A DNA stretch of 64,000 nt from NCBI GenBank assembly GCA_963793245.1, contig CAWBZG010000002.1:1481913-1545912 (forward strand), read 5' to 3'. How positions within the stretch are numbered: the stretch's first letter is position 1; the number at the start of each line of letters is the position of its first letter. A model generated the notes under the pieces. It searched no databases. It was given only the letters and a program-made list of their open reading frames with translations, and had not been told where the DNA came from. Positions 45,729-54,101 of the stretch are shown piece by piece. Source of the stretch: CAXBBB01 sp963793245. GTDB lineage: Bacteria > Bacteroidota > Rhodothermia > Rhodothermales > BA12. Made by a program: the position numbers and the translations under genes.

Positions 45729-45836
45729 ACGAACGGAGAGGTGACCGTGGCGCGCGCGAACACGCGGCGGCACGGGTCTGACAAGGGCAAAAGAGGCGCG
45801 CAACGAGAAGCGCGACCGACGCAGGGTCGGCGTACT

Positions 45837-46340
45837 CTACCCCTGCGGTGGATGCCAGACGGCACAGGCTGGTCCACCTCGCGGCGGCGCCTCACCCTCG
45901 ACATGCATCAAGGAGACTCTCCTATCATCTGAAAGCTGCACGACCTGGCCGGACTGAGCGGCTCTCTTGCAGCATCCGATGCATGCGGCGCAGCATTCCT
46001 CCTCTGGGCAGCACGGCTCGCCCGGAGCCTCTTCGCCAGAGCATTCGTCGCAGCACATCTCTACTGCCGCCATCTCACCGAGCAGACCGCTCTCCGCATC
46101 CACTGAGGGTGCAGGCACAAAGGCGAGAAGAGCGAAAAGGAGGGCGAGCATCGACACCAGAGTATTCCGTTTGAACATGCCGCTCTCTGGCAGTTCCCCA
46201 AACATGCGACGCAACACCCGTCTTCTGGACAGCGTCGATAGGGTTACCGAGCCAGCGCGGTCCTGCGCTCTAGCAGCCGTGGGAGACAGCGCGACGAGCA
46301 GAGCCGCAAGGCACGACGACAAGGCTGACGGCTTAAGCAT
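45837..46340 (-). CDS. Cys-rich secreted protein with two tandem signal peptides in one frame
   Basis: The full frame is 167 residues. It opens with a signal peptide (MLKPSALSSCLAALLVALSP, then TAARAQ), runs 28 residues, then has a second signal peptide starting at residue 55 (ATG 46178, MFKRNTLVSMLALLFALLAF). The second one is followed by a cluster of ten cysteines (MCCDECSGEE, CCPEEECCAACIGCC). The functional product is probably the 113-residue protein from ATG 46178; the first part may be the relic of a separate gene or the result of an indel. The Cys cluster suggests thiol metal binding, as in metallothionein-like proteins, but I recognise no named family. It is about 108 bases upstream of a TonB receptor gene on the same strand. 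Confidence 0.6.
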   Translation of the reverse strand: MLKPSALSSCLAALLVALSPTAARAQDRAGSVTLSTLSRRRVLRRMFGELPESGMFKRNTLVSMLALLFALLAFVPAPSVDAESGLLGEMAAVEMCCDECSGEEAPGEPCCPEEECCAACIGCCKRAAQSGQVVQLSDDRRVSLMHVEGEAPPRGGPACAVWHPPQG

Positions 46341-46445
46341 GAAGGAGTGGGAGTGCGGATCAGCCAGTAAAGGTAAACTCGTCGCACTAAATCCATCAGA
46401 ACGACTCCTCCACGCGTGGATTGCCGTCCCAGATCGTGAGCCGGT

Positions 46446-48815
46446 CTACTGCTTGATCATCCGCTCGCCGTCGTAGCACCAGCCCCACGTCTCGCCTGGC
46501 TCGACCGAGCGCATGACGGTGTGGCCGGTCTCGTGATAATGCTTGGTTGCGTGTTTGCCTTTGGACGAATCGCAGCAGCCGACGTGACCGCAGGTCATGC
46601 AAATGCGCAAATGGACCCAGCTGTCGCCGTGCGTGAGGCACTCTTCGCAGCCATCGGTGCGCGGCGTGACGCGGAGCAGTCCCGACTGGCCGCCGCACGC
46701 TTCGTCGCCTAGGTCGAGCGTCACGGCGGCGTGGGTGTCCACCCAGCGCGGGCCGTCCGCAGCCGCTTCGAGTTGGTCGGGGGCGATTTCTCCAATCCGG
46801 AAGAGGTCGGATGCAGACTCGTAGGCGGTAGGTGTCGCCGAGAGACGGAGCACGTCTCCAGCGATCAGGGGGGCCGACGGCGGGATCGGTTGTCCTTCGC
46901 GCGTAGCCGATCCGACAGCGAGATCGCGCTCGACCAACGCAGACACCAACAGACCTTCGGCGGCGGCGCCTTCTCGAATCGTGACCGTTCGCGTGTCGAG
47001 GCAATCGGCGGAGAGGGCGCACGGGTCGAGCGCGGCACCGTCACCTTCTGCCGTCGTCATGGCGAGTTCGTCGGGGCGACGGCGCAGGACAGCATAGTCG
47101 TCGCGGCGGGCGGCGGCTTCGTGGGCAGTCGCTTGGTCTGGGTCGACGGCATACGTGTCGAATGCTTCGTGCAGCAGGGCGACGACGCTCTCCAAATCCT
47201 CGGGGATGACGCGGTCGGCTCCGGCGTGGGCGATCTCGTCTGCGTCGACGACGGAACGCGTGCGGGCGACGATGCGGATGGTCGGGTTGAGCAGCCGGGC
47301 GACGCTCGCCACGCGTGCGGCCTGATGCGGGGCGTCGTCAGCGATGACGAGCAGCTTGGCGCGCGTAATGCCGACGTGTTCGAGCAGGCTTTGCCGCCCT
47401 CCATCGCCCCGAACGACCAGCATGCCGTCGGCCTCGGCTTCTTTGGCGCCATCGGGACTGAGCGTGGTGATAACGAACGGAATGCCCGACGCTTTGAGAA
47501 CGCGCGACAGCTTGCGCGCACCGTCGCCGTAGCCCGACAGGATCGCGTGACGCGCCATCGGCGGCAGATCGGCGACCGGAGCGGCTTCGGCTTCGGCGTG
47601 CATGTGGTCCGCCTGTTTCTGCTTCGACCTCCGCGAGAGTTTCTCGCCCAGTGCGTGCAGTCCCGGAGTCGCTACCATGAGCACGACCGTAGCCGCGATA
47701 AACGTCGCCGTGCCTTCGGCTCCGAACAGGTCACCGCCCGGCATCAGCCCAGCCTCCTCGCCCACGTTGGCGAGCACGAACGAAAACTCGCCCACCTGCC
47801 CCAGCGTCAGCGCGGATGCTCCGGCGATGCCCAGCGGATAGCCCAGTGCCCGCACGCTGATCGTCGTGGTGAGCACCTTGACGACGAGCACGACACCGAC
47901 GACGGCCAGCACCAAACCCAGGTTCTGAACGATGAAGCCCACGTCGAGCAGCATCCCGACCGAGACGAAGAACGTCGCCGAGAACAGGATCTGGAGCGGC
48001 AGAATCTCGCCCATCGCGTGTTCCGAATAGCGGCTCTCTGAGACGATCAGCCCAGCCAGAAACGCGCCGAGCGACAGGCTCACCCCCGCCAGACTCGTCA
48101 GCATCGCCGTGCCGAAGCAGACGGCGACGACCGTCAGCAAGAACAACTCGGGCGAGCACGTCCGCGCGACAGCTTCCAGAAGCGGCGGCATCAGCTTGCG
48201 CGCGATTAGCAGCACGACGACGATCAGGGCCGCCGCTTTCGCCAGCGCGACCAACAGACCCAACGCTCCACCATCGCCTACGCCTGCCAGTGTCGGCACG
48301 AGCAGCACCATCACGATGATCGCCAGGTCCTGAAAGATGAGCAGCCCCAGACTGATCTTGCCGACCGGCTCATCCATCTGCCCTTTCTCGGCCAGCATCT
48401 TGAGCACGATGGCCGTCGACGAGAGCGCGACGAGGAAGCCTGTAAAGATGGCCGGTAGGACTCCAACGCCCAGCAGCAACAGGATGCCGACCGTCGCCCC
48501 GGTCGAGAGCGCCACTTGCAGTCCCCCGCCACCGAAGATCAGCGTCTTGATCGCCGCCAGTTTCTCCAGGCTGAACTCGATGCCGATGGTGAAGAGCAGC
48601 AAGATCACACCGACCTCGGCTGCCGCGTCGATCAACTCCTGATCCGTCACCAGCCCCAGCGCGTGCGGTCCGATGAGCGCTCCGGCCAGCAGAAAGCCGA
48701 TGATCGGCACCAGCCCGAACCGAAAGCAGACGTACGCAATGGCTGCTCCGGCGATGAGCAGGATCGTGACCTGGAGAAAGAACGGTGGCGCGGCGCCTGC
48801 GAGAAGGGGAAGCAT
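46446..48815 (-). CDS. KefB-like cation/proton antiporter with RCK domains and C-terminal UBP-type zinc finger
   Basis: A 789-residue inner-membrane protein. Residues about 10-390 form a CPA2 antiporter (about 12 helices; GFLLAGALIGPHALGL, ALSSTAIVLKMLAEKGQ). Residues about 418-535 are a RCK/TrkA-N domain (AILSGYGDGARKLSRVLKAS), and about 610-690 a TrkA-C-like domain. The last 95 or so residues hold a Cys/His array, CEECLTHGDSWVHLRICMTC, then GHVGCCDSSKGKHATKHYHE, matching a UBP-type zinc finger. In eukaryotes this finger binds the ubiquitin C-terminus; in bacteria its partner is unclear. Start ATG 48815; an ATG ten codons earlier is possible. It probably controls K+ or Na+ and pH under RCK ligand control. 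Confidence 0.87.
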   Translation of the reverse strand: MLPLLAGAAPPFFLQVTILLIAGAAIAYVCFRFGLVPIIGFLLAGALIGPHALGLVTDQELIDAAAEVGVILLLFTIGIEFSLEKLAAIKTLIFGGGGLQVALSTGATVGILLLLGVGVLPAIFTGFLVALSSTAIVLKMLAEKGQMDEPVGKISLGLLIFQDLAIIVMVLLVPTLAGVGDGGALGLLVALAKAAALIVVVLLIARKLMPPLLEAVARTCSPELFLLTVVAVCFGTAMLTSLAGVSLSLGAFLAGLIVSESRYSEHAMGEILPLQILFSATFFVSVGMLLDVGFIVQNLGLVLAVVGVVLVVKVLTTTISVRALGYPLGIAGASALTLGQVGEFSFVLANVGEEAGLMPGGDLFGAEGTATFIAATVVLMVATPGLHALGEKLSRRSKQKQADHMHAEAEAAPVADLPPMARHAILSGYGDGARKLSRVLKASGIPFVITTLSPDGAKEAEADGMLVVRGDGGRQSLLEHVGITRAKLLVIADDAPHQAARVASVARLLNPTIRIVARTRSVVDADEIAHAGADRVIPEDLESVVALLHEAFDTYAVDPDQATAHEAAARRDDYAVLRRRPDELAMTTAEGDGAALDPCALSADCLDTRTVTIREGAAAEGLLVSALVERDLAVGSATREGQPIPPSAPLIAGDVLRLSATPTAYESASDLFRIGEIAPDQLEAAADGPRWVDTHAAVTLDLGDEACGGQSGLLRVTPRTDGCEECLTHGDSWVHLRICMTCGHVGCCDSSKGKHATKHYHETGHTVMRSVEPGETWGWCYDGERMIKQ

Positions 48816-48953
48816 CGATGAGGGGTGAGGGAGCACTAGGGGCACCCCAAACTGGATCAGTCGTTCCGGTTTAGGGTGCAGAGGAAGGTTGCCTGAAGGT
48901 TCGGCGCCAGCACGCGGACAGTTGTATCCTTAGGACCGCACCGACTACGTCCC

Positions 48954-50024
48954 ATGCCCGCTCTCCTCCTTCTCGTCACCGGCGGCGCCGGATTCATCGG
49001 CTCGGCCCTGATCCGCCGCCTGATCGCGCACACCGACTACCGTGTCGTCAACGTCGACAAACTGACCTATGCCGGGCACCTGTCGACGGTCGAATCGGTC
49101 TCGGACGATCCGCGTTATGCCTTCGAGCACGCCGACATCTGCGACGGTGATGCGATGGCTCGGATCTTCGCCACGTACGAGCCCGGCGGCGTCTTCCACC
49201 TCGCCGCCGAGAGCCACGTCGACCGTTCGATCGACGGACCGGACGCGTTCGTGCAGACCAACGTCGTCGGCACGTACACGCTGCTCCAGGCTGCTCGCGC
49301 GTATTGGAGCGAACTCGACGGCAAGCGGAAGTCCGCATTCCGCTTTGTCCACGTCTCGACCGACGAGGTCTACGGCACGCTGGGCGACGACGATCTGTTC
49401 GTCGAGACGACGTCGTACGCACCGAACTCGCCCTACTCGGCCAGCAAAGCCGCATCCGACCACTTTGCTAGAGCGTGGCACCACACCTACTGCCTGCCCA
49501 TCGTCACGACCAACTGCTCCAACAACTACGGCCCGTTTCAATACCCCGAAAAGCTGATCCCGGTCGTCATCCAGCGCGCGCTGTCGGGCGAGCCGATTCC
49601 CGTCTACGGAACAGGCGCCAACGTCCGCGACTGGCTGTACGTCGACGACCACGCCCGCGCCCTGGTCGAAGCATTGGAGCGTGGAACGCCGGGCGAGACG
49701 TACAACGTCGGCGGTCACAACGAGAAGACGAACCTCGACGTCGTCCACACGATCTGCGCGCTGCTCGACACACGCCGCCCCGACGCTGCACCTCACTCAG
49801 GCCTGATCACGTTCGTCACAGATCGTCCCGGTCACGACTGGCGCTATGCGATCGACGCTGGCAAGATCGAACGCGAGCTGGGTTGGACGCCTGACCACAC
49901 GTTCGAGACGGGACTGGCCGAAACCGTCGACTGGTACCTCCAAAATCAGTCGTGGGTCGAGCGCGTGGCGGACGACCTGGAACGCTCCAAACGGCGCGGA
50001 CTCGAAACCGGACAGGCGCAATGA
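48954..50024 (+). CDS. rfbB: dTDP-glucose 4,6-dehydratase
   Basis: Short-chain dehydrogenase-type enzyme of 356 residues that makes dTDP-4-keto-6-deoxyglucose, the second step of dTDP-rhamnose synthesis. It has the NAD motif TGGAGFIGSALIRRL, the YxxxK catalytic pair in YSASKAASDHF, the STDEVYG strand and a late DWLYVDDHARAL. It overlaps rfbA by four bases (ATGA). First gene of rfbBAC; an rfbD reductase gene is not seen in the window. Confidence 0.95.
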   Translation: MPALLLLVTGGAGFIGSALIRRLIAHTDYRVVNVDKLTYAGHLSTVESVSDDPRYAFEHADICDGDAMARIFATYEPGGVFHLAAESHVDRSIDGPDAFVQTNVVGTYTLLQAARAYWSELDGKRKSAFRFVHVSTDEVYGTLGDDDLFVETTSYAPNSPYSASKAASDHFARAWHHTYCLPIVTTNCSNNYGPFQYPEKLIPVVIQRALSGEPIPVYGTGANVRDWLYVDDHARALVEALERGTPGETYNVGGHNEKTNLDVVHTICALLDTRRPDAAPHSGLITFVTDRPGHDWRYAIDAGKIERELGWTPDHTFETGLAETVDWYLQNQSWVERVADDLERSKRRGLETGQAQ

Positions 50025-50902
50025 AAGGCATTATCCTCGCAGGCGGATCGGGCACCCGGCTCTACCCTATCACGCGCGGCGTGAGCAAGCAACTGCTCCC
50101 GGTCTACGACAAGCCGATGATCTACTATCCGCTCAGCACGCTGATGCTGGCCGGAATCCGAGACATCCTGATCATCTCGACCCCGCACGACCTACCCGGC
50201 TTCGAGCGCTTGCTCGGCGATGGATCGGACTGGGGCATGAACCTGACCTACGCCGAGCAGCCCTCACCCGATGGACTCGCACAGGCGTTCACGATAGGCG
50301 CAGACTTCGTCGGCTCGGACCGCGCCGCCCTGGTCTTGGGCGACAACCTGTTCTATGGGCACGGCCTGCCTCAACTGCTCGAAAAGGCAACCACCCGCAA
50401 GTCCGGCGCCACCGTGTTTGGCTACTACGTCCGCGACCCCGAGCGCTACGGCGTCGTCGACTTCGACGCTGAAGGCCGCGCCGTATCCATCGAAGAAAAG
50501 CCTAACGCCCCCAAGAGCAATTACGCCGTCGTCGGCCTCTACTTCTACGACAACGACGTGCTCGACATCGCGGCCAACCTCCGGCCGTCGGCGCGTGGCG
50601 AGTACGAGATTACCGACGTCAACAAGCACTACCTGCAGCGCGGCGATTTGCACGTCGAGCGGATGGGCCGCGGATTTGCGTGGCTCGACACTGGTACGCA
50701 CGAAAGCCTGCTCCAGGCCGGTCAGTTCGTCGAGACCATCGAAGCACGTCAGGGACTGAAAATCGCCTGCCCTGAAGAAATAGCCTTCCGCCAACGCTGG
50801 ATCGACGCCGAGCAACTGAGCCGACTGTGCGCTCCGCTCGACAAAAACGCCTACGGCCAGTACCTGCGCGCCTTGCTCGCCGGGACGCTGGACTTGCGCT
50901 GA
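50021..50902 (+). CDS. rfbA: Glucose-1-phosphate thymidylyltransferase
   Basis: A 293-residue nucleotidyltransferase that makes dTDP-glucose from dTTP and glucose-1-phosphate. It has GGSGTRLYPITRGVSKQLLP, KPMIYYPLSTLMLAG, LVLGDNLFYGHGL and the late AWLDTGTHESLLQA, all in family order. ATG 50021 overlaps the rfbB stop; the longer frame upstream lies inside rfbB and is rejected. The product feeds RfbB. Confidence 0.95.
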   Translation: MKGIILAGGSGTRLYPITRGVSKQLLPVYDKPMIYYPLSTLMLAGIRDILIISTPHDLPGFERLLGDGSDWGMNLTYAEQPSPDGLAQAFTIGADFVGSDRAALVLGDNLFYGHGLPQLLEKATTRKSGATVFGYYVRDPERYGVVDFDAEGRAVSIEEKPNAPKSNYAVVGLYFYDNDVLDIAANLRPSARGEYEITDVNKHYLQRGDLHVERMGRGFAWLDTGTHESLLQAGQFVETIEARQGLKIACPEEIAFRQRWIDAEQLSRLCAPLDKNAYGQYLRALLAGTLDLR

Positions 50903-50930
50903 CTCTACCAAACACAGCAGTCCGATCCAG

Positions 50931-50956
50931 TAAGGGCGATTCATGAATCGCCCTTA
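50931..50956. repeat. REP-like perfect palindrome, copy 2
   Basis: A 26-nt perfect palindrome centred on TTCATGAA, with the same 24-nt core as the copy at 7363. It lies between rfbA and rfbC, where it could make a hairpin in the transcript. It does not break either gene. Confidence 0.85.
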
Positions 50957-51009
50957 CCAGGGCTACGACACGCGCACCTGCTACACGTCCCTTATCCCTA
51001 CCGCCCCGC

Positions 51010-51570
51010 ATGACCCTTACCCCTACCGCCCTAGACGGCGTGCTGCTCATTGAACCCCGCCTGTTTCCAGACGAGCGCGGACATCTGGTCGTGACCTGGA
51101 AAGCTGCCGAATACGCCGCGCATGGAATGGTCGGACCGTGGACGCAGGACAACGTGTCGCAGTCGAAGCGCGGGGTCATTCGGGCGCTCCACCTCCAACT
51201 TGCGCCGCACGCGCAGGGTAAATTGGTGTCCGCGCTGAGCGGGACGATTTACGATGTAGCCGTCGACGTGCGCCCCGACTCGCCGACGTACGGGCAGCAT
51301 GTCGGCTTCGAGTTGTCTGGTGAGAACGGCAAGCAGGTGTGGATTCCGCCGGGGTTCGCGCACGGATTCTCCGTCCTGAGCGAGCAGGCGATCGTCTCGT
51401 ACAAATGCTCAGGTGGCGAGTTCATGCCCGACTCGGCCCGCTCAATCCGGTGGGACGATCCGGCGCTAGGCATCGACTGGCGCGTGGACGAGCCTCTACT
51501 AAACGAACGCGACGCCGAAGCCCCGTTACTGGCCGACGTCGCGTTCAGACTTGCGGAGAGCGTGCGCTAG
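51010..51570 (+). CDS. rfbC: dTDP-4-dehydrorhamnose 3,5-epimerase
   Basis: A 186-residue cupin-type epimerase acting third in dTDP-rhamnose synthesis. It has the motifs VIRALHLQ, PHAQGKLVS and VAVDVRPDSPTYGQ. WIPPGFAHGFSVLSE and a late YKCSGGEF are in family order, with the active His in HLQ. It follows rfbA after a 107-base gap that holds a palindrome; it is probably part of the same unit. Confidence 0.93.
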   Translation: MTLTPTALDGVLLIEPRLFPDERGHLVVTWKAAEYAAHGMVGPWTQDNVSQSKRGVIRALHLQLAPHAQGKLVSALSGTIYDVAVDVRPDSPTYGQHVGFELSGENGKQVWIPPGFAHGFSVLSEQAIVSYKCSGGEFMPDSARSIRWDDPALGIDWRVDEPLLNERDAEAPLLADVAFRLAESVR

Positions 51571-51572
51571 GG

Positions 51573-52493
51573 TTAACGGAGCGTGCGCGTTTCGGTCGTC
51601 GTCATGTTCATGCGCATCATGATGTCGCCGTCCATTCCAGCTTCGGCGGGCATCGAAGCCGTTGCGTTCATGTCCATCTGCGTCGTGTTCGTCGACGTTC
51701 CGGTCGTACGGTCGAACGTCATCTGCGTCGTTCCATCGCCGCTGATGCGTGCGACCAGACCATTCATCGTCATGGATCCCGACATGGAGAGCGGTCCACC
51801 AAATGCGACCATGTCGCCGTCGATGGACGTGATCGTCATCGTGCCGATCATGTCGGCATCCGTGCCACTCATGGTCATTGGCACCACGATGTCCCACGAG
51901 TCACCGACCGCAACCGATCCGGCAGGAAGCAGCCCACCGACGTTTTTCAGAGTCGTGATTTGCGCGTCGATCATCGTCGACTCGATCATCGCACGCTGCA
52001 TCTCGCGCGTCTCACCTTCCGGCAGGCTACCCAGCAGGGTGTCGATATATTCGTCGCGATTGGTGAACGTGGTCTCCTCACCCTTGACCATCACTTCCAT
52101 CGGCACGCCGATAGTGATTGCCGCAGCTGCGAGTTGGGGATTGCCGCCTTCTGGACTGTCCGAGTCGTACGTCATAGGCGTCGGCGACATCGGCGACATC
52201 GCGTTGACCACGATGCGGTCGTTGACGAAGCGGAGCGCGTGGCCGCCGTCCTGGGAGGTAACGCCGAGCGTGCTATAGCGCATCATCTCATTGGATACCT
52301 TCTGCTCCTGAGCCGCCATCTCCATCGTCTCGGCGGTGAGTTCTTCGGGTTCGATCGAGATCGTCATATCCATCAGGATTGAGGTCTCCACGTCATACGT
52401 GCCGTCGGTCGGATACGGGGTAAGGGTGACCTGCTGAGCCGACGCGGGAACGGCGGCGAGGAGCAGGGCGAAAAGGGCGATGCGTTTGGTCAT
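51573..52493 (-). CDS. Secreted protein, DUF6263-like
   Basis: A 306-residue exported protein with signal peptide MTKRIALFALLLAAVPASAQ. The mature part is all-beta in look and rich in Met, Thr and Asp (MTISIEPEELTAETMEMAAQ, VAVGDSWDIVVPMTMSGT, DMVAFGGPLSMSGSMTMNG), like the DUF6263 group; the match is by pattern. Function is unknown. It is convergent with rfbC, two bases apart. The methionine content is unusual. Confidence 0.6.
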   Translation of the reverse strand: MTKRIALFALLLAAVPASAQQVTLTPYPTDGTYDVETSILMDMTISIEPEELTAETMEMAAQEQKVSNEMMRYSTLGVTSQDGGHALRFVNDRIVVNAMSPMSPTPMTYDSDSPEGGNPQLAAAAITIGVPMEVMVKGEETTFTNRDEYIDTLLGSLPEGETREMQRAMIESTMIDAQITTLKNVGGLLPAGSVAVGDSWDIVVPMTMSGTDADMIGTMTITSIDGDMVAFGGPLSMSGSMTMNGLVARISGDGTTQMTFDRTTGTSTNTTQMDMNATASMPAEAGMDGDIMMRMNMTTTETRTLR

Positions 52494-52807
52494 CAAGAGA
52501 GATTGGTGGAGGTTTGGTACCGCCAAAGTACGAGATGATCGATGGCGAGTTGCGGTAGGGCTGCCCGATCATCTCGGGTTCGCCGTTTTGACGATCCGTT
52601 CGCCCGCTCCTGCTTGACGAACTACGGCGCTGCACTCGTGCGTCGCGACGTGTAGCGAGCAAAAGCACCGATCCGAGGGAATATGTGAACGAAAGAGAAG
52701 CGCTTTGCACGAGCCAAGTCGCCATCGAACGCATGGATCGGCCCGTCGAGCGTGCGAGATGTTTCGTAGATTTGGACACTCCACTCGACTCAACCCGCTC
52801 TACGCTC
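52494..52807. other. Divergent intergenic region
   Basis: These 314 bases separate the DUF6263-like gene from the aldolase gene. I see no credible gene. The only structure I can support is a TAGATTTG box (52767-52774) that fits the -7 element of a Bacteroidota-type promoter for the aldolase. Confidence 0.6.
52767..52774 (+). promoter_or_regulatory. TAnnTTTG -7 element upstream of the aldolase gene
   Basis: TAGATTTG is an exact match to the TAnnTTTG element of the Bacteroidota housekeeping sigma factor. It lies 33 bases before ATG 52808. No good TTG -33 partner is visible at the usual distance, so confidence is modest. Confidence 0.4.
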
Positions 52808-53884
52808 ATGGAACTGACGACCTCGAAGATTGCCGATCTGCTCGGAAACGAAGCCGATAGCCTGCTCAACCACACGGCAACGGCTATTCCCAAGGAAAGC
52901 CTCCACCTGCCCTCGCCGACGTTCGTAGACGACATCTGGACGCCATCGGACCGCAACGTGCAGACGCTCCGCAGCCTGCAGATGATGTTCGACAAAGGGC
53001 GTCTGGGCGGCACGGGCTACCTCAGCATTCTGCCCGTCGACCAGGGCATCGAGCACAGCGCAGGCGCGTCGTTCGCCAAGAACCCGATCTACTTCGACCC
53101 GGCCAACATCGTCGAACTCGCCATCGAAGGCGGTTGCAACGCGGTCGCGTCGACGTACGGTGCGCTGGGATCGGTGGCTCGCAAGTACGCGCACCGGATT
53201 CCGTTCGTGATGAAGATCAACCACAACGAACTGCTGACCTACCCCAACACCTACCACCAAGTGATGTACGCGCGCGTCGAAGAGGCGTGGAACATGGGCT
53301 GCGCGGCCATCGGCGCGACGATCTACTTCGGATCGGATCAGGCGATGGAGCAACTCGAGGTCGTCACCGAGGCCTTCGCGCACGCGCACGAACTGGGCAT
53401 GGCGACCATCCTCTGGTGCTACGTCCGCAACGGCGGCTTTACCATCGACGGCACCAACCACGAAACGAGCGCCGACCTGACCGGACAGGCCAACCACCTG
53501 GGCGTCACGATCCAGGCCGATATCATCAAGCAGAAGCAGCCCGTGAGCAACGGCGGCTACACCGCTCTCAACAGCGGCGACAGCAGCTACGGCAAGCTCG
53601 ACGAGCGCATCTACAGCGAACTGAGCAGCGACAACCCGATCGACATGACGCGCTACCAGGTCGCCAACTGCTTCATGGGTAGGGCCGGACTCATCAACAG
53701 CGGCGGCGGAAGCGGCAAGAACGACTTGCAGCAGGCCGTCCGCACCGCCGTCATCAACAAGCGCGCCGGTGGCATGGGCCTGATCTCGGGCCGCAAAGCG
53801 TTCCAGCGTCCGATGAAAGAAGGCGTCGAAATCCTCAACGCCATCCAGGACGTCTACCTCGCCGACGACGTGACGATCGCCTAA
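52808..53884 (+). CDS. fbaB: Class I fructose-bisphosphate aldolase (FbaB/DhnA type)
   Basis: A 358-residue Schiff-base aldolase splitting fructose-1,6-bisphosphate. It has LSILPVDQGIEHSAGASF, FVMKINHNE, MGCAAIGATIYFGS and SKINS-type late loops (NKRAGGMGLISGRKAFQRP), matching the DhnA/FbaB family and not the metal-dependent class II. The start is ATG 52808; the longer frame from 52685 reads through a likely promoter. It is monocistronic. Confidence 0.92.
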   Translation: MELTTSKIADLLGNEADSLLNHTATAIPKESLHLPSPTFVDDIWTPSDRNVQTLRSLQMMFDKGRLGGTGYLSILPVDQGIEHSAGASFAKNPIYFDPANIVELAIEGGCNAVASTYGALGSVARKYAHRIPFVMKINHNELLTYPNTYHQVMYARVEEAWNMGCAAIGATIYFGSDQAMEQLEVVTEAFAHAHELGMATILWCYVRNGGFTIDGTNHETSADLTGQANHLGVTIQADIIKQKQPVSNGGYTALNSGDSSYGKLDERIYSELSSDNPIDMTRYQVANCFMGRAGLINSGGGSGKNDLQQAVRTAVINKRAGGMGLISGRKAFQRPMKEGVEILNAIQDVYLADDVTIA

Positions 53885-53902
53885 TCGCTGGCGACGGTTT
53901 CT

Positions 53903-53936
53903 GAGCGGTCGGTCTCCTCGCGGGGGTCGACCGCTC
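53903..53936 (+). terminator. Hairpin downstream of the aldolase gene
   Basis: GAGCGGTCG and CGACCGCTC form a 9-bp stem around a 16-base G+C-rich loop, 19 bases after the stop. Only a short T run (TAGTTT) follows, so it may be a weak or assisted terminator. Confidence 0.5.
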
Positions 53937-54101
53937 GTAGTTTCCAAGCCCAACGCACCTTCCTCTCCACCCGTCATTCGCGAGGAGGCATCCAGCGACG
54001 TGGCGATCTGACGGATCCCCGATCAAACGCAGGAGATGACCACGCTGCAAAGCCGCCACGACGGCCGCTAGGTCGTCTCTTTTTCTTCTGCACTCTTACT
54101 C

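Noticed and set aside
46731..48041. 436-codon plus-strand open frame
   Set aside because: Antisense to the KefB-like antiporter; composition is Arg/Gln/His-rich without a fold.
52790..53977. 395-codon minus-strand open frame
   Set aside because: Antisense to the class I aldolase, which has full motifs.
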